The notes under the pieces are model-generated. The model had not been told where the DNA came from and made no database searches. It worked only from the letters and a program-made list of their open reading frames with translations. The position numbers and the translations under genes are program-made. Positions 1-12,100 of a DNA stretch of 64,000 nucleotides are shown here, piece by piece. This stretch comes from Piromyces finnis (lineage: Eukaryota > Neocallimastigomycota > Neocallimastigomycetes > Neocallimastigales > Neocallimastigaceae): NCBI GenBank assembly GCA_002104945.1, contig MCFH01000023.1, forward strand, positions 372,001 through 436,000, in the 5' to 3' direction. Numbering within the stretch: the first letter of the stretch is position 1; each line of letters opens with the position of its first letter.

Positions 1-2
1 CT

Positions 3-1274
3 GAATTATCTTCATCATCCTCTATAACATTATCTTCAACTACTGATATGGATATTGATTATTCATCTAACCCTACTGCTGATATAAAAAAAAGTGAAGA
101 TAATAAAAGTGAAAATTCAACAACTCTAGAGGAACCTCTAAAAGATAAAAGTGAAAATAATACTGTTAAAGTTCAGGAAAAAGAAATTATGGAAATTAAA
201 GCTGAAAAGTCTGACATAATAATGACCGAAAAAGAAGATAAAGATAATATAAATATTAAAAAAGAAATAAAAGAAGAAAAAGATGAAACTAATAAAGAAG
301 TATATAATACTACTTCAACAATAGAAGAATCATTGAAAATTAAAGAAAGTTCTTCTGAAGTTAAGGAAATAATAGAAAAAAAGGAAGTTACATCAGAAAC
401 AGAAGAAAAGAAAGAAGTAATTACTACTAAGCCTACAACTGCTCCTGTTATAACCTCTTCCTCAGCAACAACTGCTATTACTACTACTACTATCACAGCC
501 ACTACCACTGCTACTATAGAAAATACTACCGTAACTGTTGATAATACTGCCATTAGTGATAATTCTGTTGAAGAAAAAAGCAATAATACCCATGTTGTTT
601 TAACTGAAATGGATAAGTCTGTTTATCCAAATGCTGAAGGATTAGTTGGTGGTTTTCCAATTTCATTAAATCCAACTATGTTTCCATATGATGGTTCTGT
701 AGAGGCTATTTCTATGGCTCATTCAGGCACTATGCTAAAGAGATCAGAAATGGGCTTAGGTGATATGGCTTTTCATCTTACTCCTCCTCCAGCTGATGGA
801 GCTACCTCTGTTACTTCGTCAACATATCCTGGATATGATTTCACCTCTGTTGATAAAATGGTTAGTCCAGGTGCTGGTACTCCATTAAATAACCAATACT
901 ATTCAACATCTGGTGCACCAATGTACAATAGATATGGTGCTGCTGGTGAACCAGTTGGTGTAAATGGTGCTATATCAGCTGGCTATTACAATAATCATAA
1001 CCCTCATTTTGAACCAATGAATTATAGTAGTTCTTACCCAGGTTATAATCCACAACAACCATCCTATGTTCATCGTCATGTATTTAATAATCAAACTCCA
1101 CTTCATAAAATCTCTCTTCCACAACAACAATATCATATGGTGAAAAAGAATAGTTCTAATAGTTCAAAATCATCCATGAAAATGAATGAAATGAATAAAA
1201 TGAAGGGCTATGGAAATAAAAAGCATTCCAGTGAAAGTAAAAAAAATGGTACATATCATAATATTTTTATGTAA
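3..1274 (+). CDS. Unrecognised low-complexity protein, 3' part of gene (5' end outside window)
   Basis: The frame is open upstream of the first ATG at 48 (codons from position 3 are Ser/Thr-rich), so the gene probably begins before the window. The visible product is about 424 residues. The first half is Lys/Glu-rich and then becomes a Thr/Ala/Val tract. The second half, from about residue 200, is different: Gly/Pro/Tyr-rich with SYPGYNPQQPSY-like stretches, and it ends in a Ser/Lys/Met-rich basic tail. I see no signal peptide, membrane segment or known domain. The composition (acidic then basic, Gln/Pro/Tyr-rich) resembles disordered nuclear or RNA-binding proteins, but that is only an impression. 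The 411-bp minus-strand frame inside it is a shadow of the Glu/Thr codons. The gene faces the F-box gene tail to tail. Confidence 0.7.
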   Translation, partial: ELSSSSSITLSSTTDMDIDYSSNPTADIKKSEDNKSENSTTLEEPLKDKSENNTVKVQEKEIMEIKAEKSDIIMTEKEDKDNINIKKEIKEEKDETNKEVYNTTSTIEESLKIKESSSEVKEIIEKKEVTSETEEKKEVITTKPTTAPVITSSSATTAITTTTITATTTATIENTTVTVDNTAISDNSVEEKSNNTHVVLTEMDKSVYPNAEGLVGGFPISLNPTMFPYDGSVEAISMAHSGTMLKRSEMGLGDMAFHLTPPPADGATSVTSSTYPGYDFTSVDKMVSPGAGTPLNNQYYSTSGAPMYNRYGAAGEPVGVNGAISAGYYNNHNPHFEPMNYSSSYPGYNPQQPSYVHRHVFNNQTPLHKISLPQQQYHMVKKNSSNSSKSSMKMNEMNKMKGYGNKKHSSESKKNGTYHNIFM

Positions 1275-2466
1275 AAATGGAAATTACATTATTGAAAAAA
1301 AAAAAAAAAAATTTTTTTTTCACGTTTATATTCATTTTTTAAATTTTGTTACAATCTTTTGCCTTTTTACTTTTGTATTTCAGCTATATATATAAATTAA
1401 TAAATCTGGATAAAAAAAGAAAGGAAAAAATATAAAGCCATTAAAAATATAAAATATAATATATGTAAACATTTCTTATACTTTCTTTGTGGAAATAAAT
1501 TTTATGAAAAACTCTATTAACCCATAGTTAAAAAAAGAAAAAAATAGTATTTTAATAATAAATCAATTGATCGTAATTACAATAATATAAAAGAAAATTA
1601 GATAAAAAAGTTGTATTATATGAAATGAACAGGAAAAAGAACATGAATTAAGGATATTATATTTGAAAATATAATTAATATATATATATATTATTTATTA
1701 ATGGACTAAAAAAAAATATCCAATATACCAATGAATTATTAAAAAAAAAAAAAAATTAAAAAGCTAAATAATTATTTTTCAATATAATATCAATAAGAAT
1801 AAAATAAATTGATCTTCGTAATCTAGTTATTACTGATTTATAAAGATTATTATACCACATAATTGTAAAGTATGCATATATAAATAAGATCTTATATATA
1901 TGCATATACCTTTTTTATGATACCATATTTTATAATAGACCAGAAAAAATATAAAATATTTATTATGATTTATTTATTAAAATATTAAAATATTAATATT
2001 AAAAGTATTAATGTTAATATTATATACCATTTCCTTTTTTTTTTTTTATAAAGGAAAAACAAATATACCATTTGAATTCTTTTTATTGTAAATATTTTTC
2101 TTTTCTTTTTTTATTTTTTTTTTTGTAAATTTCTTTCACCAAAATACCCATATTTTTATATTTTTATATATAATTTTATTTTACAATTTATTGTAAATAT
2201 ATTTAATTATTTATTTTTAATTTTTTTTTTAGATTAGAAAAAAAAAAAAAATAAAAACAAAAAATACATTAACTATTTTCAAATATATAATTTAAGTGTG
2301 AAAATGTATTTTTTTTCTTGTTAATTATTATAAATATAATAATAGATGTAATAGTATTCTATTATTGTTCATCCTAATTTTAAAATATATTTAGATTTTA
2401 TGCTTTATTTCTCAAATGAAAATTAAGAAAAATTAAATAAATTAAATAAATATTAATTATAAAAGG
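1275..2466. other. Convergent intergenic region, AT-rich
   Basis: This stretch lies between the 3' ends of the low-complexity gene and the F-box/LRR gene. It holds only A- and T-runs and short AT repeats. I see no credible coding or RNA gene in it. Confidence 0.6.
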
Positions 2467-5400
2467 TTAATACATTGCATCGAAAATATTTTTATTTTGG
2501 GTATAATGGCAAAATATATAATACAAAAGTTTATTTGAAAAAATGTAATCTGTTTTTGTAGGTATATTATTATTAATAATAGAATTAAGCGAATAAGTTT
2601 CTGAGGTGGAATTCATCAAAAATTCATTACTATCAGTGGTTTTAAGGATAGATTCATTTAGTGTAAGTTTTGAATTATTTTCATTATTAGTCGCGGTATT
2701 ACTATAAATATTTTTATTCATACTTTTTTGAAAATCTTTCCATTTAATAGGTGTAATTATTACATTAGTGAGCTTTGGACAATTTAAAAGTATCTCTTTC
2801 ACTAAATAGTCGTTTTTATTTGTAAATTGTAAAGATAAACCTGAAATGTCTAATGAAATGAGTTGCTTTGCATAAAGTGCAATGGCTTCTATTGTTTTTT
2901 CTGTAAGTAATATATTATTTGAAAGGCATAGAAAAGTTAAAGCATCACCACCTGTAAAATATATAATAGTATAGGTTAATATAATTTATTTCTTAAAAAG
3001 TGATGATAATAAAATAAAAATCTGAATATAAAAATCTCTTATTACTGTAGTCACTTTCTTCTTTTCTTTTTAAGAAGTTAATCACCATGTCATCAGTAAT
3101 AGAACAGCATTGCGATAATGACAAAGATGTCATATAAGGACAATGAATTAAGATTTTATCAAATATTTGATGGTTTATATCCGTAATATTATGAAGACGT
3201 AAATGGCGAAGGAATGTCGATTTTTCAACTAAAGTGCAAATAAAATCATTGGAAAGATTATGACATCCTTTAAAGTCGAGATAAGTTAATTGTGAAAATT
3301 GAATAAAATGTTGGTTATTTAATTCTTTTTCAACATTATTAAATAAATTATCAACTTCATTTTTCATATAGTTTTCAGAAACATGGTTTTCTTTGAGAGT
3401 TGTATGCCATTCATTCATGAATAAGCTTAAACAATTATTAATTTTTAATTTAATAAGAGTTTGGTGATTTTTGAAAAGAATGGTGGAAAGAAGTTCATCA
3501 TTAATGTTGACATGATTAAATTCTAACTTTTGAAAATGATTAAAATGACTAAATGTGTCGCTTAGTAGTTTATCCGAATGGATAAATTGTACTTTACGTA
3601 ATCTCAATTCTCTAAGATCAGGTCGTTTATACGATACAGAAAGTAATGTTTTTTCTGGTTGATACCACTGTCCCACTAGGCTTGATGATATATTTATATA
3701 AAATTTGGGTATTAATTGTAGTATAAAATAAATACTATTTTAAATATATAGATATTTAAAAAAAAATAAGTGATTTTTTAAACACATTGTTATATTTAAT
3801 TACCATAAATAGTTTAACATAGGACATTTTTCAATAAATAACATAACCATTTTGTCTAAATGCCAAAATAATGCTCTTTGATTAATAGTTAATTTTTTCA
3901 AATGTGAACATTGTTCAGCCAAACAATTTAATAAATATTTTTGAAAATTTAAATTAGTTGAAGGACTGGATGAGGAAAAACTCATTTCTTCTACGCATTG
4001 AGGAATAACATTAAAATTTACCCATTTATCATTATCATTACTACATACTAATTAATATATATATGAAAATATAAATATATATAAAAAAAGAAAGTACTTA
4101 TTAAATAATAATGACCTGCATTTATTTATTTCTATTTAGTAAAATATTTTAATTTTTTGAGATCTCAATACCTGTGGAATTATAAGAAGAATAATAAATA
4201 TTATTAAGAATAGAAAATAAGTTACCATCTCTATTTTGAGGATGTAGAGAATTTAATGAAGATATTGGGAATTGCTGAGAAGTTAGAAGGAAGTAGAAGG
4301 GTTTCCAAGGCTTTGAAAGATTTAGATTTAAGGTTTGCCAACGGCAAATTGTTTCCAATTGATACCATTGTCGACAAACTAACATCAAAGAGGTAAAATC
4401 ATCATCAGAATTTAGGGAATGAAACAAAAAAATTCTTTTTAGTATTTCTGCAGGTAAGTTATGAGACTGTTTTTTCTTATAAAAATTGGGATATTCTATA
4501 GTACCTTTTTCATTATTAAATTTTTTAATTGAATTATTAGGATGAATTGAAGTATTGATAAAATTGTTGTAACTGTTTACCAGCTGAGCATCGGAGAGAT
4601 GATCCTTTATTTGATTTTTTTTACAATTTAAATAAATTTGATATAATTCATTGTAATTTGTTGGTTGTATTGAATAATTACTAGATGAACATTTTTGAAT
4701 ATGAATTACCTCATTTTTTATTTCTTTATTATTATTATCAATTGTTCCACTATTGGGTGGTAGCGGTAGTGAAAAGTCGGTACCATAATGATAATGACTT
4801 AATTTAGTATAATTATTATATTTAATCTTGGAAATATCTAATGGATAAATAAATGATTTTGAATAATAATGAGGTGTAGTATTTAATCCAAGTTGTATTT
4901 CTTCTCCTGAAAGGCATCGAACTGATGTATTGTTAGTTTTTTTATTAGTAAAATGATTATTATCACTAGAAGCCATGAAATATTGCTTTTTAGAACGTAG
5001 CTTAGTGTAACCTGTTATGGGGTCCAACTGACATTGACATGTCATTATAGGTAATGATACTTGCTTTTTTATTTGAATCTTATGATTTTGATTAGTGTAT
5101 ATGGATGATTTATCATTCATATAATTATTATTTAGGGATAAAAAGATACATTGATGAATCCTTTTTAAAAATTCCTCTAATTTTTCTTGTGTATTAATGT
5201 TATTTTCGTCATTTTTAAAATTTTGATAAAGCTGATTTATTATGTCTTTTACTTTGATATCCTTTTTAAACCTCTTTTCATCCCACGATAAGATGAATTG
5301 TTTACTTTCATTATTATTTAAATCGTTCTTGTTACGAATTTGATTTTTGTAGGATGTTGAAGTTATTTCTGGATAAATATAAATATGGTGAAAACTTTGT

Positions 5401-5525
5401 TTCATCCAGGGTAAAACCCCTTCTCCAATATTTAAAGATTTTTTAAGATAGTCCAGTAAATAAAAACATGCAGTTATAGCCCATTGAACATCATAGTTAC
5501 GGTAGACTGAAGGTACTGATAGCAT
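2467..5525 (-). CDS. F-box / leucine-rich-repeat protein, four exons
   Basis: The exons on the minus strand are 5525-4172, 4047-3804, 3680-3046 and 2951-2467. They join in frame at GT-AG sites to give about 905 residues. An F-box lies near residues 390-430 (LPAEILKRIFLFHS, then LMLVCRQWYQLE). F-boxes bind Skp1, and the LRRs that follow usually pick substrates for SCF ubiquitin ligases. Leucine-rich repeats of the AMN1/Grr1 style follow in exons 3-4 (LTYLDFKGCHNLSNDFICTL, LRHLRLHNITDI, SLSLSQCCSITDDMV). The first 350 residues are Asn/Ser-rich and not recognised. A tiny upstream exon, 5671-5657 (MTDIE) joined to 5531, would also be in frame, so the true start may lie there. The class is secure; the orthologue is not identifiable by eye. 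Confidence 0.85.
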
Positions 5526-5671
5526 GCCTCCCTGTAGCTATTTTTATAACCTTATAAAATATTGTACTGTTTATCTATTTATTTAATATTATTATTCTTA
5601 ATATACTATTTATTCATATTATATATAAACTTTATATTTTTAAAATAATTCCAAACCTCTATATCAGTCAT

Positions 5672-5960
5672 AGTTCTATATATATAAAACAAATAGTCAA
5701 TATTGTATATTTTTAAGTAATTAATATAGGATATTGATCATCTTTTTTTTTTTTTTTCTTCAATGAATATAATGTTGTATAAAAATACAAATTATAACAA
5801 ATACATATATTATAAAACAAAAACGAAAAATAAAATGATGATATATATATTTAATTATTTAAATATAATTTTTTTATTCCATACAATTGATAGTGTTCTA
5901 AAAATTATTTAAGCTTTAAAGTACTATTTTTTTTTTTTAACAAATATATGTTATTTACTG

Positions 5961-5991
<31 letters not shown>

Positions 5992-6359
5992 TTTGTAATT
6001 ATCAATAAATCGTTGAAATATTTATTTTTAATTTTAAAATAAATATGAATAATAAAAATAACAAAATTTTACACTTTAGTTGTATAAATATATTTATAAT
6101 GCAAATAAATTATTATTATTTTTTTTTTTTAATTTTAAAGATTTTTCTTTTTTTTATTTACATTTTCTCACCTTTTTTTTTTTTTTTGTTAAATAAGCAA
6201 ATTTGTGTGCTTATTTTTATGATAAAAAAAAAGTTTTTTTTTTTTATTGTTATATATATTTTTAGATGAATATGTTTTGAATTTACTTCATATTCTCATT
6301 TATTTCTATTTCTATTTATTTTTTTATTATTTTTTTTTTTTTTTTTTTTTTTTTATTTT
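5672..6359. other. Intergenic AT-rich region with long A and T runs
   Basis: This stretch separates two minus-strand genes. It contains a 29-base A run near 5961-5989 and several T runs. Short Phe-rich open frames here are products of the T runs. It presumably holds the F-box gene promoter and the KICS2 3' end. Confidence 0.5.
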
Positions 6360-8695
6360 TTACCAATCAACCTTTAGTTGCTCAAAAAGTGTGACATTTC
6401 GAAGACAAGCAACTAATTTTGTTAAAAAATCAATGATTGAGGGATCCTTATTTTGACATTCATATATAAGAACAATAATAACTTCAGGATCAACCTTTAT
6501 CATATAATATGAAATTGAAATTTTCCAATCATAAAAGAAATATGGTACAGTACTTGTTTCATCTAAACTTTGGGTGGTATCTTTATCTGTATTTAAATTT
6601 TCTTTGGAATTGGAAAGTGATTTTGTATTTCGCTTACGTTTATCATTATATCTTCTGGTTCCCATTAAATAACTAGCAGCATTTGAAAGTGAAGATATTG
6701 AAGCAGAATCTGATATAATTTTCTGACTTGATGTATTTGCTGATGGATTAATACTTGCATTATTAGTATTAGAAGTAGCTGTACTACCTATACTATAAGA
6801 ACTAAATGTTGAATTTATACTATCAATACTATTACAATATTCTAGTGTTTTTCTATTATATTTAGATGTATTTGAAGTGGAATCAGTTTGAGAATATTGA
6901 TAATGTTTTTGTTTACTTTGAATGATAGAAATAATATTGGGCCAGTGATTAAGAGGAGGTTCATTTGGGAAACTAAATATGGCTGGATAGGAATGAATAC
7001 CTGTTAGAGGTACTGATGATATACAACTATAACCTCCATCTGGCCGTATGGATGTATTTTTAGATAGTGAAGAATAAATAAAAGATATATTTAAAATATT
7101 ATTATTTTTGGAAACAAAATCCTTTATCCTGTCAAATTAATTATTAATATTAATATTATAATTTAATTATATATTAGATTAATATATTCAACATTTTATG
7201 ATTATTATTATTAAAACTAATAATTCAAAGTTCTTATTTCATTTTATATATTACATATTTAATGGATCTGGATCAGTTTTTATGTTAATTTGGTGTAACA
7301 TTTCCGAGCTTTTTTTACTTAAAATAATATTGAAGTATACATTAATTTTGGCAAGAGTATACGATAGGAATTTTTTCAACCATTTTTGATTATTCGGTAT
7401 TTCAAGCTCAGCTTTCCCTGTTTCTAAAGTTTGTGTTTCTTGTTGCTGTATAATATATTTCTATATTAATAATATATTATTTATTTATTTATGAATGATG
7501 AATATATCCACCTTATATTAAAAAAAAAAAAAAAAAACTAAAAAAAAAAATAATAATAAAAGTAAAAATTAAAAAAAAAAAAAAAAAAAAAAAACGTACA
7601 TGTTTAATTTGGGTTTGTAAATTGTTTATCCATTGATTTAAATCATTTTTAGCTAAATAGGTGTATAATATTGAATTTTTAAAATTATATGATATTAAAG
7701 ATAATTGAGCTAACAAGAGATTTTTTATTATTGAAATTTCTTTTCTGTTTTTTTTTTATATTATTATTTTAATTTTAAATTTATAATAAAGTATTAGTTA
7801 TATTTAATGATGAATAGAATTAATATATACTTTCCAATCATAACTAAATATTTATATTATATTATAATTTTCAATTAATTGTTATTTACATTATACCAAT
7901 GGATAATGAAGGAAAATATATTGATTGACTATTATCCCATTCTAAAATTTTTACATGATCCAATATAGTGGAATAAGTATTGCAATTGGCTTTTGATAAT
8001 TCACCATAGCTAATTCAACAATAATAATATTTATATAGATGAATGAAAAAAGAATTAATATTTTTTTTTTACATATTAAATGTAATGTAATAATGGAATG
8101 AAAATTTTCAAATTTCATTTTAATTTTTTTAAAATTATTAAATAAAATTGAATAATAATAAAAAGAACCCTTTTATATATAATTACATATTAATAAGTTC
8201 AAATCGTATTTTTGCATATTCTAAAAATATTTTATAAATGTGTCCATTCTTTCCCATGGATAAAATTTGTTCATCTTTTTTTAAGTCATTATAGAGACGA
8301 AGGTATTGGTCTAAAAGATTTTTTCTAAAAAAACCTGGTTTACTGAATTGAAGTGACGTATATAATGAATCCATGTTAACAATTCTTAATAAATACGCAG
8401 AATAAATAGAAGAAGTTTGTGAAAAAGCATCATTCTATAAATTATATATATATATATATTCAAGGTTTAAATTATTCGTATTTAAGTATTTATATATTCT
8501 TTTGTACATTTTACTTTTATATATTGATTTATATCTATTTATTAATAATAAGAGAAAATTTAATTTTAAATAATTTACTTTAAGCATTAAGGTTCTACTA
8601 TTCGCTTCCAAAACATTAAATTGACCTAATAATTCAAAAGTTGAGAATATGTGCTCCAAACAAATTTCATTTAAAGGATTATTATGATGTGACAT
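6360..8695 (-). CDS. KICS2: KICSTOR complex subunit KICS2 (C12orf66) homologue, six exons
   Basis: The exons are 8695-8579, 8434-8187, 8009-7890, 7744-7600, about 7406-7255 and 7128-6360, giving about 516 residues. In animals KICS2, with KPTN, ITFG2 and SZT2, holds GATOR1 at the lysosome so that TORC1 responds to amino acids. From memory, several blocks align in order with human KICS2: an N-terminal helix region, FFRKNLLDQYLRLYNDLKK, WLKKFLSYTLAKINVYF, then SYPAIFSFPNEPPLNHWPN (about 307-325). After an Asn/Ser insertion comes FYDWKISISYYMIKVDPEV and a C-terminal FLTKLVACLRNVTLFEQLK. The YPA...HWPN block is the most telling. The exon 4-5 join is the weak point: the best-looking acceptor (AG before 7446) is out of frame with donor 7599, and only the AG before 7406 keeps frame, so there may be an indel or an unusual splice. 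The start ATG is only about 155 bp from the poly(A) end of LINE copy 1. Confidence 0.8.
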
Positions 8696-8847
8696 TTTAT
8701 TATATTAATTTTTGGTATATTTTGGAATTTAGTTTGCTATTTTATTTTTCAAAAACATTTAATAATTATTTAAAAAAAAATTTATTGGTATTTTTATTTT
8801 CCTTTTTTTTTTTTTTCTCTCTTTTTTTCTCTTTTTTTTTTTTTTTT

Positions 8848-8895
<48 letters not shown>

Positions 8896-9133
8896 GGCAT
8901 CAAATATTTTAAACTTTATTATTAATTTAATTAAAATTATAATACATGTAATAAAAAATTAAAAAATAAAAATAAAAATAAAAAAAAATATGTTTAAATA
9001 AACACAAATGAATAAAAATTGGGTATAATGTATTCTAGTAATTTTAATTAAAGTAAGAAAGCCACTATCATACTAAAGTATAATAATTGTATTTGACTTC
9101 CAATGGGACACCGAGCCAAAGATCAAAATTTTG

Positions 9134-12100
9134 TCATGGAACAAAATTATGATCTCCATTGGTTGCGCTGGCCCTCCTGGCCTGTCTTACTGTTTCTTCA
9201 GCATTGACGCTCTTGGATGTTGCTTCAAACCTTTTGAACATTGTCCATTGCTGGCCAATAGCAAAAGGCATGATTTTGGTTAGAAGTTCCGCGGTTACCG
9301 TCAAGAATGGTGTTCCTTCGTTAGTATCAGATTGAATCTGACGCTTACAAAGTTCTTTCCATTCCCTTGAATTGTAATTAATATTGTTAAAACTTCTTCC
9401 CCCAAGAAGGAATTTAAATATTTTACTGTACACACTAGAATAATCATACACATTAATATTCACCGGATTATTAGAACTATTACTATCATTAACTAAATTA
9501 CTATCTAAATTAGAATTATTATCTTCACTATTGCTATCATTACTAATATTATTATTTCTATTATTGTTATTATTACTATTGTTACTATTACTATTGTTAC
9601 TATTACTATTGTTATTACTACTATTGTTACTATTACTATTAATGTTATTACTATCTCTACTGATATTATCAATTTCATTATTATTGATAGGACTATTGGA
9701 ATTACGTTGACTGAAAAAATTTAATAGCTGAACTATGGAATCATAATGTTTAATACGGATATCTCTAAATGTTGGACAATCTAATAACCAATGTTTAATA
9801 CTTTGAACACCACACTTGCAACATGGACAGTAGTTAGGACAAACTGGATCAACAAATTTGGCAGCTTTGGCAACTCTAGCATCCAACTTGTATCCGCTTC
9901 TTGCTTTCAATAGCCAGTAGAAGCCATAGGCAAACTCTGGGTATTCATAACATAATTTAATAAAATCTTTAGTTTCAATAAATTTATTATCATCATAATA
10001 TTGCGCTTTGATTGAATTCCCTTTGAGATCTTTCCAATAAAAGTTTTTAACTGCTTTAACATCTCCATGTTTCTTTAGTTTTTTATCAAGTGTCCTACTT
10101 GATTTGCACCACGTGTATTTTCTAAATTTAGGAATGTAATTGACAAGGTGTGAGATAATACAATTTGAGTTTTTCCATTTGTTAAAACATCTAACCTGAG
10201 CTAACGCACATTTGGCTGACAATGGAGGAATATTCAAATCTTTTGAGATAGAGTATAAAGATATAAACGATACAGCTTTATGAACTCCGGCAACCCATCG
10301 TATTCCTTTGTTAACATGCTTCTGAGCAATTCTAGACCTAGCTTTGTTGGATCCAAGTAATGGTGCAAAGTATGAAACTCTGCTGATTACTTGTGAGTTA
10401 AGTACTAGTTTTTTGAAAGGAATAGGAATATTAGGATTTCTTAAGAATTTACTGACTGAGAAAAGTCCTTTCAAAACCTTGTTATTAAGAGCTTTAATTA
10501 CTGGTTTAAGGGACAGATTCTTATCAAATGGAACACCAAGATAAGTATAGCAATCAGTAGTTGGAATGGGTTGTCCTGCTAAGTAAAATGTTGGATCTCT
10601 CTTGTTCTGATTTTCTATTGATTCAGGACGAATCACCATCGTTGAACATTTCTGGATACCAAATTCCATTTCATTATACAGTGCCCATTCATTAACTCTT
10701 CTAAGCATCTTTTTTAAGCATCCTCTTGTTGGAGCACAAATAACTATATCATCTGCAAAAAGTCCACCACAGCATCGAGTGTCACCTAAACTGACTCCTA
10801 GATCTTCGCACTCTCTAAATATATCATTAATAAAGAGATTAAAGAGAATAGGAGAAAGAGGGCATCCTTGACGGACTCCTTTCTTCACATCAAAAGATTT
10901 CGAGAATTGTCCATCTAATTTGACATTAGCCTTAGATGTTAAATATAAATTTTTGATAAATTGTAGACTCTTACCTCGGATTCCTAAACAATCTAATTTA
11001 TGGAGAATATTACCGATTGGGACTGAATCGTATGCTTTCCTGAGATCTAAAAAGGCCAAATATGTCTCTGTATTATCTAATTGACGTCTACGGCATATTT
11101 CTTGGATTGAAATGAAAAGACTAATACTTTCTTCCTTTTTTCGAAAACCAAATTGTTCAGGTCTAATGAAATTATTCTTTAGACCATATTCTGAGATTCT
11201 AGTGGTGACAATTTTGGAAATCAACTTAATACCATTATTGATAAGTGATATACCTCGATAGTTATCACAATCTGTCAAATCTCCCTTCTTAGGAATAGAA
11301 ACAATACTGGATTCATTCCATGAGTTGGGGAAATCTCCATCCCAAATACGGTTGAATAATTTAAGAATAAAATTTAAACCATGAGCATCATTATCTGAAG
11401 TAGTATTACCAGAAGAATTATTATCTGTAGCATTATTAGAATCATTACTTGATGGAACTAATGCTTTGTAAAATTCAATTGGAATACCATCCGGACCTGA
11501 TGCTTTATAATTTGGAGTAGTGAGGATAGCTGACTTGACTTCATCAATACTAATATCTTGGTTGATATCCCACTCATCAAGCATAGGAAGTGAAAAACGT
11601 TTATTCGTTGGTTCTTCATACCAATGCTCCAAATCAAGACTTACACCATTTGGGTCTGATGCAAGATTTTCGAAATGATCATGCCACACATCTAGTTGTT
11701 CTTCTGTAGCAACAACTAATTCTCCATTTTTATTTTTAATTGGTTGAGCAATAAAGAAAGAATCTTTTCCAATTTTTGCAGTTTTCTTGATCCATTTCCA
11801 GGCCTTCTTAGGATTATGACTCTTCATATACTCACATCCTGTTTTAATCCAATGAAGATATTCTTGCTTCCTAAATTCATTACATCTTTTGTGGATGTAA
11901 TCAATGAGTTTACGGTAGATTTTAATTCTTTTAATAAATTCATCTATATCATAAATTCTTTCTTTTTTAAATCTCTTATACAACTTCATTTTGATTTTTT
12001 GAAGATTAAAAATTTGTTGTGAAATATGAAATGAAGACTTTATAACATTATTTGCTGAGGTAATACTGAGCTCGTCTGCAATTGAAAAAGCAGTTGAAGT

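Noticed and set aside
173-583. 136-codon open frame opposite the low-complexity gene
   Set aside because: It is the complement of Glu/Lys/Thr-rich codons; the Ser/Val/Phe composition is what such a shadow gives.
6045-6456. Phe/Ile-rich open frames
   Set aside because: They are produced by T runs and have no start context, domain or splice support.
11744-12022. Open frames antisense to the LINE ORF (also 10344-10544, and matching frames in copy 2)
   Set aside because: They occur in both copies only because the copies are identical, and they show no independent protein features.
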